NCBI GenBank assembly: GCA_947447375.1 | Contig: CANFJB010000004.1 | Location: 62,001 to 126,000 of the forward strand | DNA length: 64,000 bases | Source of the DNA: Bacteroidota bacterium | GTDB taxonomy: Bacteria > Bacteroidota > Bacteroidia > Flavobacteriales > Flavobacteriaceae | Direction: 5' to 3' | In this document: positions 47,903-56,856 of the stretch, piece by piece | Layout: every line of letters begins with the position of its first letter | Position numbering within the stretch: position 1 is the first letter of the stretch | Made by a program: the position numbers and the translations under genes | Notes under the pieces: generated by a model | What the model was told of the DNA's origin: nothing | What the model saw: the letters and a program-made list of their open reading frames with translations, nothing else | Databases searched by the model: none

Positions 47903-48244
47903 TTACGCTTTAGATGATTTTAATTTAGCTCTTCTTCTTTCAGCCCAAGAAATTGCGTGTTTATCTAAACTTACAGTTAAGAAACGCATAACTCTCTCGT
48001 CACGTCTAAATTCAGTTTCAAATGCAATAAGAACCTCTCCTGCAACTTTGAATTCGAATAAATGGTAAAAACCACTTTTCTTGTGTTGGATTTCGTAAGC
48101 CATCTTTTTTAGGCCCCAATCCTCTTTGGATACCATTTCTGCTCCTCTGGATGTAAGAAAATCTTCAAATTTGCTTACTGTTTCCTTTACCTGAACTTCA
48201 GATAAAACGGGATTTAAAATGAAAACAGTTTCATAATGATTCAT
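47903..48244 (-). CDS. rpsF: Ribosomal protein S6
   Basis: A 113-aa small-subunit protein: [15 protein letters not shown] opening and the [18 protein letters not shown] strand pair define S6. Leads the operon from a consensus promoter. Confidence 0.97.
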   Translation of the reverse strand: MNHYETVFILNPVLSEVQVKETVSKFEDFLTSRGAEMVSKEDWGLKKMAYEIQHKKSGFYHLFEFKVAGEVLIAFETEFRRDERVMRFLTVSLDKHAISWAERRRAKLKSSKA

Positions 48245-48273
48245 AAAAATATATTTTATTGTTAAATTGGATG

Positions 48274-48303
48274 CAAAAGTAGCTTATATTTTTGAATTGA
48301 CAA
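48274..48303 (-). promoter_or_regulatory. Consensus promoter of the rpsF operon
   Basis: On the minus strand TTG (48303-48301), exactly 19 bases, TACTTTTG (48281-48274): full -33/-7 match, with a leader of about 25 nt before rpsF. Confidence 0.85.
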
Positions 48304-48376
48304 ACAAACTTCTGAAATTTCTTTGTGTAAGCCAGCAAACCAATAAAAATAAGGGTTTGCTAGCCTATTTCATCTA

Positions 48377-50554
48377 TTAAAAGTGATATTTTATATTGAT
48401 TCCATTCCAAAAGTAAGCTTTGCTAGAGCCCGGATTTACGTCAGTTTTCATTCCTGGGAAATTGCTATTTACATCCGAATCGTTGATATTACCTCCTAAA
48501 AATAAGAAGGTATAATTGGTTTGATTGGTTAAATTATTTCCTGCTACGAATAAATCTAAACTTAATTTTTTGTTTTTAGAAGCTATTTTATAACCCCATT
48601 TAGCATTTAACAATCCAAATCCATTCACATTATTGGTATTAGCAAAATCAGAATATACATCACTTAAATAATTAAAAGTTGTATTCATGTAAATCCCTTC
48701 TGGTGATTGAAAATCCAATCCTACTGAATATTTCTGTTTTGGAACTCCAACAACCGTTTTATTAGAAAAATCAGTTAATACACCTCCAACTCTTGTTGAA
48801 AAATCAGTGTATTTGAAATCATAATAAGAGAAATTTACAAATGATGTTACTTTAGAAATAATTGGATTCGATTTCATTTCATATACATACCCAACACTAG
48901 CTTCCAATCCTTTATTCAATTGATTTCCAGTGTTTGCAGTATAAGTATAACTTCCGCCTGCAGGATTGGCAGCACTTAATTGAGTCAATTTATTTTCAAT
49001 ACTCATATTAAAAAGGGACACTTGATAATCAAAACGAGTATTAAATAACAATCCTTGTGAAGAAACCTCAACCATTTTCGCTTTTTCAGGAACTAAGTCA
49101 TCATTTGCTTTATTTAAAGCAGCTATATAAGATGTTGATGCTGTTGGCGCATTAAATCCTTCACTATAGGTAGCATTAAAAATTTGATCTTTATATGTTT
49201 TTTGAATCGCAATGTGAGGATTAAAAGATGTTTTAAACGATTTGCTAAATGAAGAATTGATGGTATTTCCAATAATCAAACCTGGTAATGCTAATAAATC
49301 ATTACGGTCGTAGCCGATACGATTTCCGCTCAATCCTAATATTACTGATAAATCAGCTTTTTTGAAATTAATTCTATCGTGAATAAAAACAGATTGTTGG
49401 TTGGTGGTATATTTATAATAGGCTCCATCAGCAATTGCTGAAACTGTTAAAGGATTTGCAATATCACCAGTGAATCGGAAGCTTGATGTAAGTGAAGTAT
49501 ATTGTTGAATTTCCGTTCCAATATTCAAAACGTTTTCAATTGAAGAATTAAAATCATTAGTTTTAGTAAAAACCGAACGAACTCCATAATTTGGAGAATT
49601 GGTTTGCCCTGAAGCTCCTGCGGAAACGCTTTCTATATCAGTTCCAGTGTAAAAAAGCACAGTTGAATTACTGAATGATTTTGAGAATTTAAAATTATTT
49701 GAAACTGCAAAACGAGTGGATTGCATATTTAAATGTGCATTTTTTCTAATGTAAGCATCATTTCCAGGATCATTGTTTGCATAATAATAAGAATACGGTA
49801 TTTGACCCGAAATCCCTTCGTGAGAATAATTATGACTCAAAAATACCGAAACCGATTGCTTATCAGTGAATTTAAAATCTCCTTTGTAAGTAATAAAGTT
49901 CTTTAAACTTTCCCCATTAGGACGATATCCATCCGATTGCAAGTGACCGAAATTGACAAACATTGAAGCGTTATCAGTAACATAATCCAAGCGGGTATTG
50001 GTTTGAACCAAATTAAAAGATCCTGTAGTCGTATTTTGAGTTAAAGTAATCCCTTTTTCTTCAGAATTTTTCAAATAAAAACGTACTACTCCTCCTACTC
50101 CTGCTCCATACATTGTAGAAGCTGGTCCTTTAACTACTTCAATATTATCGACTACAGAAAAATCAACATCGTCTAATATTGTAACTCCTTCAGCATTTGT
50201 TAAAGGGAATTGGTTAAAATAAGCTTTGATTCCCCAGTTATTAAACTTTTGATCGTTTCCATAGCCTCTAATTACAATTCGTTGTCCTCCCACTTGTGTT
50301 CTTTTGTCTACTTGAACGCCGGCCATTACTCCTAAACTTTGTTCTAAAAAGGCAGGATTGTTTCTATTTAATTCTTCGGAGGTTAAAACCTCAGTTGTTT
50401 GTCCGTGGCGTTTAAATTCCCCACGTTCTTTCAAAGTTTTTGTACGTGCATTAACGGTCACGTTTTTCAATTGATTGATTGAATCTTGTTTGGTTTGCGC
50501 TACTATTTGTATAGAAATAAACGCAACCATAAATAATAGTATTCTTGGTTTCAT
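48377..50554 (-). CDS. TonB-dependent outer membrane receptor
   Basis: A 725-aa receptor with a signal peptide, plug domain (about 35-155: LGVMAGVQVDKRTQVGGQRIVIRGYG, VVKGPASTMYGAGVGGVV) and a 22-strand barrel ending in the aromatic C-terminus IKYHF. The plug lacks the N-terminal carboxypeptidase-like repeat common in SusC types, so it resembles siderophore or metal receptors. Substrate unknown. A small membrane-protein gene 68 bases upstream is probably co-transcribed. Confidence 0.92.
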   Translation of the reverse strand: MKPRILLFMVAFISIQIVAQTKQDSINQLKNVTVNARTKTLKERGEFKRHGQTTEVLTSEELNRNNPAFLEQSLGVMAGVQVDKRTQVGGQRIVIRGYGNDQKFNNWGIKAYFNQFPLTNAEGVTILDDVDFSVVDNIEVVKGPASTMYGAGVGGVVRFYLKNSEEKGITLTQNTTTGSFNLVQTNTRLDYVTDNASMFVNFGHLQSDGYRPNGESLKNFITYKGDFKFTDKQSVSVFLSHNYSHEGISGQIPYSYYYANNDPGNDAYIRKNAHLNMQSTRFAVSNNFKFSKSFSNSTVLFYTGTDIESVSAGASGQTNSPNYGVRSVFTKTNDFNSSIENVLNIGTEIQQYTSLTSSFRFTGDIANPLTVSAIADGAYYKYTTNQQSVFIHDRINFKKADLSVILGLSGNRIGYDRNDLLALPGLIIGNTINSSFSKSFKTSFNPHIAIQKTYKDQIFNATYSEGFNAPTASTSYIAALNKANDDLVPEKAKMVEVSSQGLLFNTRFDYQVSLFNMSIENKLTQLSAANPAGGSYTYTANTGNQLNKGLEASVGYVYEMKSNPIISKVTSFVNFSYYDFKYTDFSTRVGGVLTDFSNKTVVGVPKQKYSVGLDFQSPEGIYMNTTFNYLSDVYSDFANTNNVNGFGLLNAKWGYKIASKNKKLSLDLFVAGNNLTNQTNYTFLFLGGNINDSDVNSNFPGMKTDVNPGSSKAYFWNGINIKYHF

Positions 50555-50622
50555 TGTTTATGTTTTAATAATAAATTAAGCACTTTAATAAAATGCCTTT
50601 CGATAAAGTCAAAATTAATTTA

Positions 50623-51150
50623 CTATAAAAAACGTGGTGGTGGTGCTATTTCAGCAATTGAAATGGAAGGTTTGATAATAGCTATTTTATCAAATTGAGA
50701 ATCGTTATAATCAATAAAACGATTTGGAATTTCAACGACTTTAGCAGGTAAAAACAAAGCAAAAAATAGTGTATTTATATTCTGTAATGCCTTTTTTCCA
50801 TTCAAATTCTTGGTGTAATAACCGTCAACATATTGATCTAAATTCTTAAATAAATTATTATCTTCAGAATCTTCAATACACTTTATTATTCCTGATTTTG
50901 AAATACTTACTATATCATAAATGGTGCCTTGGTACCAAAATTCATGGTTTGTTTCTTCCCATCTAAAAGTGGAATGATTGGAAATTGAATTGATATTGAA
51001 ATGGGAACAATTCTTATCACTTAGATTGTTTTTGATTTTAGTTTTAAATTCCGATTCAATACTATACTTCATTATATTAAAACTAAGGACGTAACCCACA
51101 GTTTGGTATATAAAGATTGAAAATAAAATATAGGCGATCGTTTTTTTCAT
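50623..51150 (-). CDS. Small membrane-anchored protein paired with the TonB receptor
   Basis: A 175-aa protein I do not recognise. It has one N-terminal hydrophobic segment (about 5-27), a second weaker one near 125-140, and ends in a proline-rich tail (AEIAPPPRFL). A -7 box TATTTTTG lies on the minus strand at 51187-51180. Small proteins with such tails often precede metal or siderophore receptor genes in Bacteroidota, so a role with the downstream receptor is inferred. Confidence 0.7.
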   Translation of the reverse strand: MKKTIAYILFSIFIYQTVGYVLSFNIMKYSIESEFKTKIKNNLSDKNCSHFNINSISNHSTFRWEETNHEFWYQGTIYDIVSISKSGIIKCIEDSEDNNLFKNLDQYVDGYYTKNLNGKKALQNINTLFFALFLPAKVVEIPNRFIDYNDSQFDKIAIIKPSISIAEIAPPPRFL

Positions 51151-51207
51151 TACAAAAACTAATTCTTTTAAAAGTGATGCAAAAATACTCTTTTAATATA
51201 AAATAAT

Positions 51208-53661
51208 CTAATAAAAATCAACATTAACAATTACTCGAATGGATCTATAAGCGGCTACAGTTTCAAAACTATTCAATATTTTTTGAAGTGTGCTTTTCGT
51301 AGTTACAATAGAGGTTGCAGTGGGAATTTTTACCATAATAGTTCGAATATATTCATTACGAATTCTGCTAATTGCTGGCTCCTCAGGCCCTAATACCGGC
51401 ATTGGCAAACTTTGCTGCATTACTTGGTACAACCACATTGATCCTTCCTTTAATTTATCGTAATCGCGGTGTTTTAAAGTGAGTTTTATTAATTTATAAT
51501 AAGGTGGATATTTATAAATTTCTCGTTCTAATAATTGTTCATTAAACATCGATTCGTAATCATTACGAGTTACTTGCTGAATTGTATTGTGCAATGGCGT
51601 ATAGGTTTGAATTATCACTTTCCCTTGTTTTTCAGACCTTCCTGAACGACCTGAAACCTGAGCCATCATTTGGAAACTTCTTTCGTAAGCCCTAAAATCA
51701 GGATGGTAAAGTAGGTTGTCAGCGTTCATAATTCCTACCAAAGTAACATTATCAAAATCCAAACCTTTTCCTAGCATTTGGGTTCCAACCAATATATCAA
51801 TTTCGCGGTTTTTGAAACTGTCAATTATTTTTTCAAATCCAAATTTGCCTCTCGTAGTGTCCTGATCCATTCTGCCAATCTTATAACTTGGAAAAAGGGC
51901 GACTAACTCTTGCTGAATTTGCTCTGTTCCAAAACCTTTTGTGGTTAAATTTACACTAGAACACGCGTGACAATTCGTCGGCTTTGCTATGGAATAACCA
52001 CAATAATGACATCGCAACTGATTTTTATGTTTGTGATAAGTCAAACTCACATCACATTGTTGGCATTGCGGAACGTGACCACAAGTCAAACATTCCAATA
52101 ATGGAGAATAGCCTCGGCGGTTTTGAAACAAAATTACTTGCTCGCCAAGAGTCAATGATTTCGTGATTTCCTCAATTAATACTTCGCTAAAATGCCCCGA
52201 CATTTTTTTTCTAAAATACTTGTCTTTTAAATCTACCAATTCAATTTCAGGCAGTGTTACATTTCCGTACCTTTCAATAAGGGTAACCAATCCAAACTTT
52301 CCAGTTTTAGCATTATTATAGGATTCTAAACTTGGCGTTGCTGATCCTAAAAGTACTTTGGCTTTTTGCAGTCCAGCTAATACAATTGCGGCGTCACGAG
52401 CGTGGTATCTTGGCGCAGGATCAACTTGCTTATAGGTTTGTTCGTGTTCTTCGTCCACAATAACAAAACCTAAATTCTGAAATGGGAGAAATAGTGCCGA
52501 CCTCGCTCCAATTACAATTTGTGCTTTTTCCGACTTTTCAAGCACCTGATTCCATACCTCAACTCTTTCGTTGTTGCTGTATTTAGAATGAAAAACAGCT
52601 ACTTTATTTCCGAAATGAGCTCGCAATCTTCCTACCAATTGGGTAGTTAAAGCGATTTCTGGCAATAGATAGAGCACTTGATTTCCTTTTTCAAGATAAT
52701 CCTCAATCAGCTTAATATAAATTTCTGTTTTACCACTTGCTGTTACGCCGTGAAGCAAACAAACTTCTTTATTGGAGAATGATTCTTTTATAGAGTTGAA
52801 TGCTGTTTCCTGAGGTGAACTCAATTTTAATTCGCCTTCATTAGAATCTCCTTGAAAATTCAATCGATCTTCTTGAAGGTAATATTCTTCAAAAATATTT
52901 TTATCAATTAAGACTTTAATAATTCCAGAAGTGGATTGAGATATTTCGGTTAGTTTTTTAACTGTTATCGGTTTCTTTTCAGTTGCTGTTAATTGAAAAT
53001 ACGATAAAATAACTTCCTTTTGTTTGACGGCTCCTTTTAACGTTTCTAGTAATTGCTGCAAACCATTATTGGAATCAAAATCCTTATTTAAACGAACGTA
53101 ACGAACCAATTTTGGTTTGTAGGTTTCAAGCATTTCCTCTTGCAAAACCAGGATATTTTTATCAATTAGTTTTTGAAGAATGGGAAAAACGCTCTTTTTA
53201 TTTAAGATTGAAATAATGTCTTGAACCTTAAGTGAACTTTGGTGTTGCAGCGCTTGATATATTAAATATTCATCGTCAGAAAGTTGTGATTCATCTACAA
53301 ATATATCTTGTTTTTGAGAAATTACTGTTTCGCTTTCTAATAATAATGCGCTTGGAATTGCTCCGCGAAAAACATCACCAATAGCGCACATATAATAAGA
53401 TGCAATCCATTGCCAATGTTCAATTTGGATTTCGGTAACTAAGGGTTTATCATCTAAAATTTGATGAATTTCTTTGGCATCATATAATGTTGGAGCATTT
53501 TGATGTGATTCAATTACTAATGCGGTATAGATTTTACTTTTCCCGAAGGGAACAGCAACGCGCATGCCCTTTTTTATATAGTTATATTCTGCTTCAGAAA
53601 CACTATAAGTGAAAGTTTTTGCAAGGGAAAGCGGTAAAATTACTTCGACAAAAAATTGCAT
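51208..53661 (-). CDS. priA: Primosomal protein N' (replication restart helicase)
   Basis: Superfamily 2 helicase that reloads the replisome at stalled forks (817 aa). Walker A is HGVTASGKTEIY near residue 302, DEEH box is present in VDEEHEQTYKQ, and eight zinc-binding cysteines lie in two clusters (CLTCGHVPQCQQC, CHYCGYSIAKPTNCHAC). The N-terminal 3'BD domain opens the protein. The downstream DUF2147 gene ends 5 bases upstream of it. Confidence 0.96.
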   Translation of the reverse strand: MQFFVEVILPLSLAKTFTYSVSEAEYNYIKKGMRVAVPFGKSKIYTALVIESHQNAPTLYDAKEIHQILDDKPLVTEIQIEHWQWIASYYMCAIGDVFRGAIPSALLLESETVISQKQDIFVDESQLSDDEYLIYQALQHQSSLKVQDIISILNKKSVFPILQKLIDKNILVLQEEMLETYKPKLVRYVRLNKDFDSNNGLQQLLETLKGAVKQKEVILSYFQLTATEKKPITVKKLTEISQSTSGIIKVLIDKNIFEEYYLQEDRLNFQGDSNEGELKLSSPQETAFNSIKESFSNKEVCLLHGVTASGKTEIYIKLIEDYLEKGNQVLYLLPEIALTTQLVGRLRAHFGNKVAVFHSKYSNNERVEVWNQVLEKSEKAQIVIGARSALFLPFQNLGFVIVDEEHEQTYKQVDPAPRYHARDAAIVLAGLQKAKVLLGSATPSLESYNNAKTGKFGLVTLIERYGNVTLPEIELVDLKDKYFRKKMSGHFSEVLIEEITKSLTLGEQVILFQNRRGYSPLLECLTCGHVPQCQQCDVSLTYHKHKNQLRCHYCGYSIAKPTNCHACSSVNLTTKGFGTEQIQQELVALFPSYKIGRMDQDTTRGKFGFEKIIDSFKNREIDILVGTQMLGKGLDFDNVTLVGIMNADNLLYHPDFRAYERSFQMMAQVSGRSGRSEKQGKVIIQTYTPLHNTIQQVTRNDYESMFNEQLLEREIYKYPPYYKLIKLTLKHRDYDKLKEGSMWLYQVMQQSLPMPVLGPEEPAISRIRNEYIRTIMVKIPTATSIVTTKSTLQKILNSFETVAAYRSIRVIVNVDFY

Positions 53662-53666
53662 TTATT

Positions 53667-54095
53667 TTATTTTACTCGTTCCCAGTATTGAGTTCTACCA
53701 ATTAATGAAAAACCTAAATAGCCTCGAACTTTAAGTTTGTCGGCACTTTCTAATTCAATGTAGCATTTGTATAATTTACCTGACTTAGGATCTAAAATTA
53801 TTCCATCATTGTATTCCGAACCGTCTTTTACCAATCCTTTGATAATTACCAATCCCAAAATAGGTTTGTTGTGATCATCACCGGGACATTCTTTACATGT
53901 ATTATTTCTATTTTTTGGATTTAATATTTCGATGACCTTACCGTATATTTTATTGTTGTGTTCATAAATTTCTACAACAGACATCGCTTTGCCAGAAACC
54001 TCATCAATGGTATTCCATTTACCTACTACTCCACGACTTTGAGCGAAAGAGTTGATTGAAAATAAAACTAAAATAATAACTACAAGTTTTTTCAT
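53667..54095 (-). CDS. DUF2147 family exported protein
   Basis: A 142-aa protein with a signal peptide (KLVVIILVLFSINSFAQ). The body fits DUF2147: GVVGKWNTIDE, a paired-Cys loop CKECPGDDHNKPI, and the closing RGYLGFSLIGRTQYW strand pattern, a small periplasmic beta-barrel-like fold. Function unknown, often linked to envelope or metal stress. Likely transcribed with priA, which starts 5 bases later. Confidence 0.85.
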   Translation of the reverse strand: MKKLVVIILVLFSINSFAQSRGVVGKWNTIDEVSGKAMSVVEIYEHNNKIYGKVIEILNPKNRNNTCKECPGDDHNKPILGLVIIKGLVKDGSEYNDGIILDPKSGKLYKCYIELESADKLKVRGYLGFSLIGRTQYWERVK

Positions 54096-54110
54096 AATCT
54101 AAATGTTTTT

Positions 54111-54176
54111 TAGCCCCGATAGAAGCGGCATCCCACGCATTTTCGCGTGGATATAGCGGATAGCGGGATTAGCTTC
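54111..54176 (-). repeat. Dispersed hairpin repeat, copy 2
   Basis: In opposite orientation to the copy at 29036-29119. Read on the minus strand, its ends AGCTAATCCCGCTATCCG and CTATCGGGGCTA match that copy closely, while the central hairpin (CCACGC 54133-54138 with GCGTGG 54145-54150) has a different sequence. It lies upstream of the DUF2147 gene and behind the BrkB-family gene. Confidence 0.6.
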
Positions 54177-54184
54177 AAATGAAA

Positions 54185-55105
54185 CTATTTGTCAATTTTA
54201 TCTGTTTTTAATTTACCAATAATAGAATTCAATTCGAATCCTAGTAATAATATCATGCAATTGATCCAAATATAAAACATCATAATCAATAATGTTCCAA
54301 TTGAGCCATAAAGTTCGTTGTATTTTGAAAATTTAATGACCCATATTCCAAAAAAGTAGGAGGTAATAATCACCAAAATCGTTGTAAATACTGAACCTAT
54401 TGTGATTAATGGTGGCTTGTTTTTTTTCTTAGTACCAAATCGGAATAATATTGAAATGGTAATCAAAATCATCAAGATTACGAATGCGTAACGACTCAAA
54501 ATAATGATAGGAATACTGTCGCTTAAAACATCTTGAATGATGGTTTTTTGAATAAATACCTCAAAAATAACGATGGCTGCCACTGTGATTAAAAGCAACA
54601 TTGAAAGTACCAATGACAAAGCTAGTGCGATTAGATATTGTTGCAAAAATCCGCGTTTATCTATTACATGACGTGAAGATTCGAATCCTCCAAGTATTGC
54701 ATTTAAACCGTTTGCCATTAAAAAAATAGACAAGAAAAAACCTGTTGACAACAACCCTGAGTGGCTATTATTTAGAATATCGTTGATTATATTAAAAATT
54801 GCATCGTAAGTATTTGGTGGAACTCCGTCTTTAACAAATTCTAAAAAGTCGGTTTGAAACCCTTCAATTGGAATAAACGGAATTAAGTTCAAAATGAATA
54901 ATGTGAATGGAAAAAGTGCCATAAAAAAACTAAAAGCTACGGCACTGGCATGATAGGAAAGTGCGCCTTCAAAAATCCCAACAGAATACATTTTTATGAG
55001 GTCGTAGAATGACAATCCATGAAGCCACATTGGTTTTATTCGTTGCAGCACATGGATGATGTTTCTTATTACAGGAATTTCTTCAAATTTCATTGATAAT
55101 GCCAT
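54185..55105 (-). CDS. YihY/BrkB family inner membrane protein
   Basis: A 306-aa membrane protein with six predicted helices; signatures are AVAFSFFMALFPFTLFIL near residue 62-79 and the SIGTLLIMMFYIWINCMILLLG segment near the end. Family members were once called RNase BN; no nuclease activity is supported. Possible envelope or transport role. Divergent from the phosphoribosyltransferase gene. Confidence 0.88.
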   Translation of the reverse strand: MALSMKFEEIPVIRNIIHVLQRIKPMWLHGLSFYDLIKMYSVGIFEGALSYHASAVAFSFFMALFPFTLFILNLIPFIPIEGFQTDFLEFVKDGVPPNTYDAIFNIINDILNNSHSGLLSTGFFLSIFLMANGLNAILGGFESSRHVIDKRGFLQQYLIALALSLVLSMLLLITVAAIVIFEVFIQKTIIQDVLSDSIPIIILSRYAFVILMILITISILFRFGTKKKNKPPLITIGSVFTTILVIITSYFFGIWVIKFSKYNELYGSIGTLLIMMFYIWINCMILLLGFELNSIIGKLKTDKIDK

Positions 55106-55183
55106 TTTTACAGAATGCTAATTTAGAATTAATTTCGGTAATCTGAAAGCATCTTAGTTTTGTAAATTATAAAAATAGTTTAT

Positions 55184-55191
55184 TATCTTTG
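55184..55191 (+). promoter_or_regulatory. -7 box of the phosphoribosyltransferase gene
   Basis: TATCTTTG, an exact TAnnTTTG match 13 bases before the ATG; a TTG lies 21 bases upstream at 55160-55162. Confidence 0.55.
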
Positions 55192-55204
55192 AAAAAAAAA
55201 ATCC

Positions 55205-55702
55205 ATGAGCCAAAACATCATCCTTAACAATCAAGAAATTAAGCATAAAATTACTCGTATCGCCTATCAAATTTACGAGACTTTTGTTGACGAAGAGGAA
55301 ATTGTAATTGGCGGAATTGCTTCCAATGGATTTGTGTTTGCCAAAAAAATCGCGGCAGAATTAGATAAAATATCGACATTAAAAGTGGTTTTGTGTGAAG
55401 TTTTTATCAACAAGCAAAATGTAAATGCACCTATTACTACTTCCCTATCGGTTGATCAATATGAAAATAAAGGATTGGTTTTAGTTGACGACGTTTTGAA
55501 CTCAGGGACTACTTTAATATATGGGGTCAAACATTTCTTAGAAGTTCCTTTAAAGAAATTAAAAACGGCGGTATTAATAGACCGCAACCACAAAAAATAT
55601 CCTGTTAAAGCTGATTTTAAAGGAATTTCTCTTTCTACCTCTTTGTTAGAACATGTACAAGTAGTCTTTGAAGAAAAAGGCGATTACGCTTACTTAAGCT
55701 AA
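55205..55702 (+). CDS. Phosphoribosyltransferase family protein (PyrR-like)
   Basis: A 165-aa type I PRTase. The PRPP loop is LVLVDDVLNSGTTL near residues 96-109. Similarity is to PyrR/uracil-type PRTases, but it may act on another base or regulate pyrimidine genes. Convergent with aroK, overlapping it by 9 bases. Confidence 0.8.
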   Translation: MSQNIILNNQEIKHKITRIAYQIYETFVDEEEIVIGGIASNGFVFAKKIAAELDKISTLKVVLCEVFINKQNVNAPITTSLSVDQYENKGLVLVDDVLNSGTTLIYGVKHFLEVPLKKLKTAVLIDRNHKKYPVKADFKGISLSTSLLEHVQVVFEEKGDYAYLS

Positions 55703-56212
55703 GATAGTTTCTATTTCAGATAGTATTTCTTCGGGAGATTTTCCGTCCACATTAATTTTGTAATGTGCTTGATTGAAGTAAAAACTTCGATCGAAAAGGT
55801 TTTTTGCTATAAATTCCTTCCTATCCTCTGGATTTTTATTGGCTATTAAAGGTCGTTCATCATTCGAATTTAGCAATCGCTCATATAAAGTTGCAACAGA
55901 TGCATTCAAATAGATAGAAATTACACCTTCGGATTTTAGAAATTCATGGTTATTAGAATAACATGGAGTTCCACCGCCGAGACTTAGAATAAAGGAATCT
56001 GGATTTTGAATAAGTTTTGCTAAAATTTGATGTTCTAATTTTCTGAAATAGATTTCACCTTTTTCAGAAAATAGTTTTTTTACCGAAGAATTTTCGTGTT
56101 TTTCTATAATTTCATCCAAATCTAGGTAGGAAATAGAGTTAGAAATTGCGAATAATTTCGCTATAGTTGACTTCCCGCAACCCATATAACCTAATAAAAT
56201 GATTTTTTTCAT
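55694..56212 (-). CDS. aroK: Shikimate kinase
   Basis: Phosphorylates shikimate in aromatic amino acid synthesis (172 aa). P-loop LGYMGCGKSTIAK at residues 5-17, DLDEIIE (Asp of the shikimate site), FRKLEHQIL and SLGGGTPCY are all typical. A short hairpin (TAAGGC/GCCTTA, 56223-56242) lies in its leader. Confidence 0.94.
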   Translation of the reverse strand: MKKIILLGYMGCGKSTIAKLFAISNSISYLDLDEIIEKHENSSVKKLFSEKGEIYFRKLEHQILAKLIQNPDSFILSLGGGTPCYSNNHEFLKSEGVISIYLNASVATLYERLLNSNDERPLIANKNPEDRKEFIAKNLFDRSFYFNQAHYKINVDGKSPEEILSEIETILA

Positions 56213-56283
56213 AGCAATAATGCCTTATAAACTAAGGCGTTAAGATTATTTTATTCAAAAAGTAAATTTATAAATAAAATAGC

Positions 56284-56315
56284 TTTGAAAAATAAATAAT
56301 AACGCCTTATATTTG
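56284..56315 (+). promoter_or_regulatory. Promoter of the tRNA-Lys/Lys/Leu cluster
   Basis: TTTG at 56284-56287, a 20-base spacer and TATATTTG at 56308-56315 resemble the -33/-7 promoter, 26 bases before the first tRNA. Confidence 0.7.
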
Positions 56316-56341
56316 CACCCGCGTTGAAGGAATAGAAAAAT

Positions 56342-56414
56342 GACTCGATAGCTCAGTCGGTAGAGCACATCACTTTTAATGATGGGGTCCTGGGTTCGAG
56401 CCCCAGTCGGGTCA
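56342..56414 (+). tRNA. tRNA-Lys (TTT), copy 1
   Basis: 73 nt; acceptor GACTCGA/TCGGGTC, anticodon loop CTTTTAA giving TTT (56375-56377), T loop GGTTCGAGCC. CCA not encoded. A 10-bp perfect inverted repeat (TTGAAGGAAT 56324-56333, ATTCCTTCAA 56434-56443) flanks it. Confidence 0.97.
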
Positions 56415-56448
56415 CAAAAAAGACCAATTTTTAATTCCTTCAAGCAAT

Positions 56449-56521
56449 GACTCGATAGCTCAGTCGGTAGAGCACATCACTTTTAATGATGGGGTCCTGG
56501 GTTCGAGCCCCAGTCGGGTCA
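56449..56521 (+). tRNA. tRNA-Lys (TTT), copy 2
   Basis: Identical in sequence to the first copy over all 73 nt; anticodon TTT at 56482-56484. Located 34 bases downstream on the same transcript. Confidence 0.97.
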
Positions 56522-56525
56522 CAAT

Positions 56526-56556
56526 AAAAAAGTCGAGCAAATGCTTGACTTTTTTG
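56526..56556 (+). terminator. Terminator after tRNA-Lys copy 2
   Basis: Stem AAGTCGAGC/GCTTGACTT with a short loop and T-run. It lies before tRNA-Leu, so Leu may be partly uncoupled from the Lys pair. Confidence 0.75.
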
Positions 56557-56562
56557 TTTTAA

Positions 56563-56644
56563 GGCCACGTGGAGAAATTGGTAGACTCGCCATCTTGAGG
56601 GGGTGGTGTTGAAAGACGTGTCAGTTCGAATCTGATCGTGGTCA
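56563..56644 (+). tRNA. tRNA-Leu (GAG)
   Basis: 82-nt class II tRNA; acceptor GGCCACG/CGTGGTC, anticodon loop TTGAGGG giving GAG (56597-56599), long variable arm and T loop AGTTCGAATCT. CCA not encoded. No obvious own promoter was found. Confidence 0.95.
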
Positions 56645-56655
56645 CTGAAAATTAG

Positions 56656-56690
56656 AAAATCCCAAATTTAATAATAAGGTTTGGGATTTT
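56656..56690 (+). terminator. Terminator after tRNA-Leu
   Basis: Perfect 11-bp stem AAAATCCCAAA/TTTGGGATTTT with a 13-base loop; T-rich tail. Confidence 0.85.
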
Positions 56691-56827
56691 ATTTTAAACG
56701 AATCTTTGTTACTAAAGAAGAAGTTAATTAATCTTTATTAATGCATTCATTTTTATATTATTATCATAGTAACTTTAAATTCACTTAATAATTACACAAT
56801 TATACCCATTAAATAAAAAATAATAAT

Positions 56828-56835
56828 TACTTTTG
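56828..56835 (+). promoter_or_regulatory. -7 box of the CarH-like regulator gene
   Basis: TACTTTTG matches TAnnTTTG, 21 bases before the ATG. Confidence 0.55.
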
Positions 56836-56856
56836 TTTAACTTATTTTTATAAAGG

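Noticed and set aside
56255..56443. Minus-strand 62-codon frame
   Set aside because: It covers tRNA-Lys copy 1 and its promoter; the peptide is a read-through of the tRNA complement.
56342..56521. Tandem identical tRNA-Lys as a CRISPR-like or mobile repeat
   Set aside because: The repeat unit is a complete tRNA gene; two copies only and no spacer pattern. Simple tandem duplication explains it.
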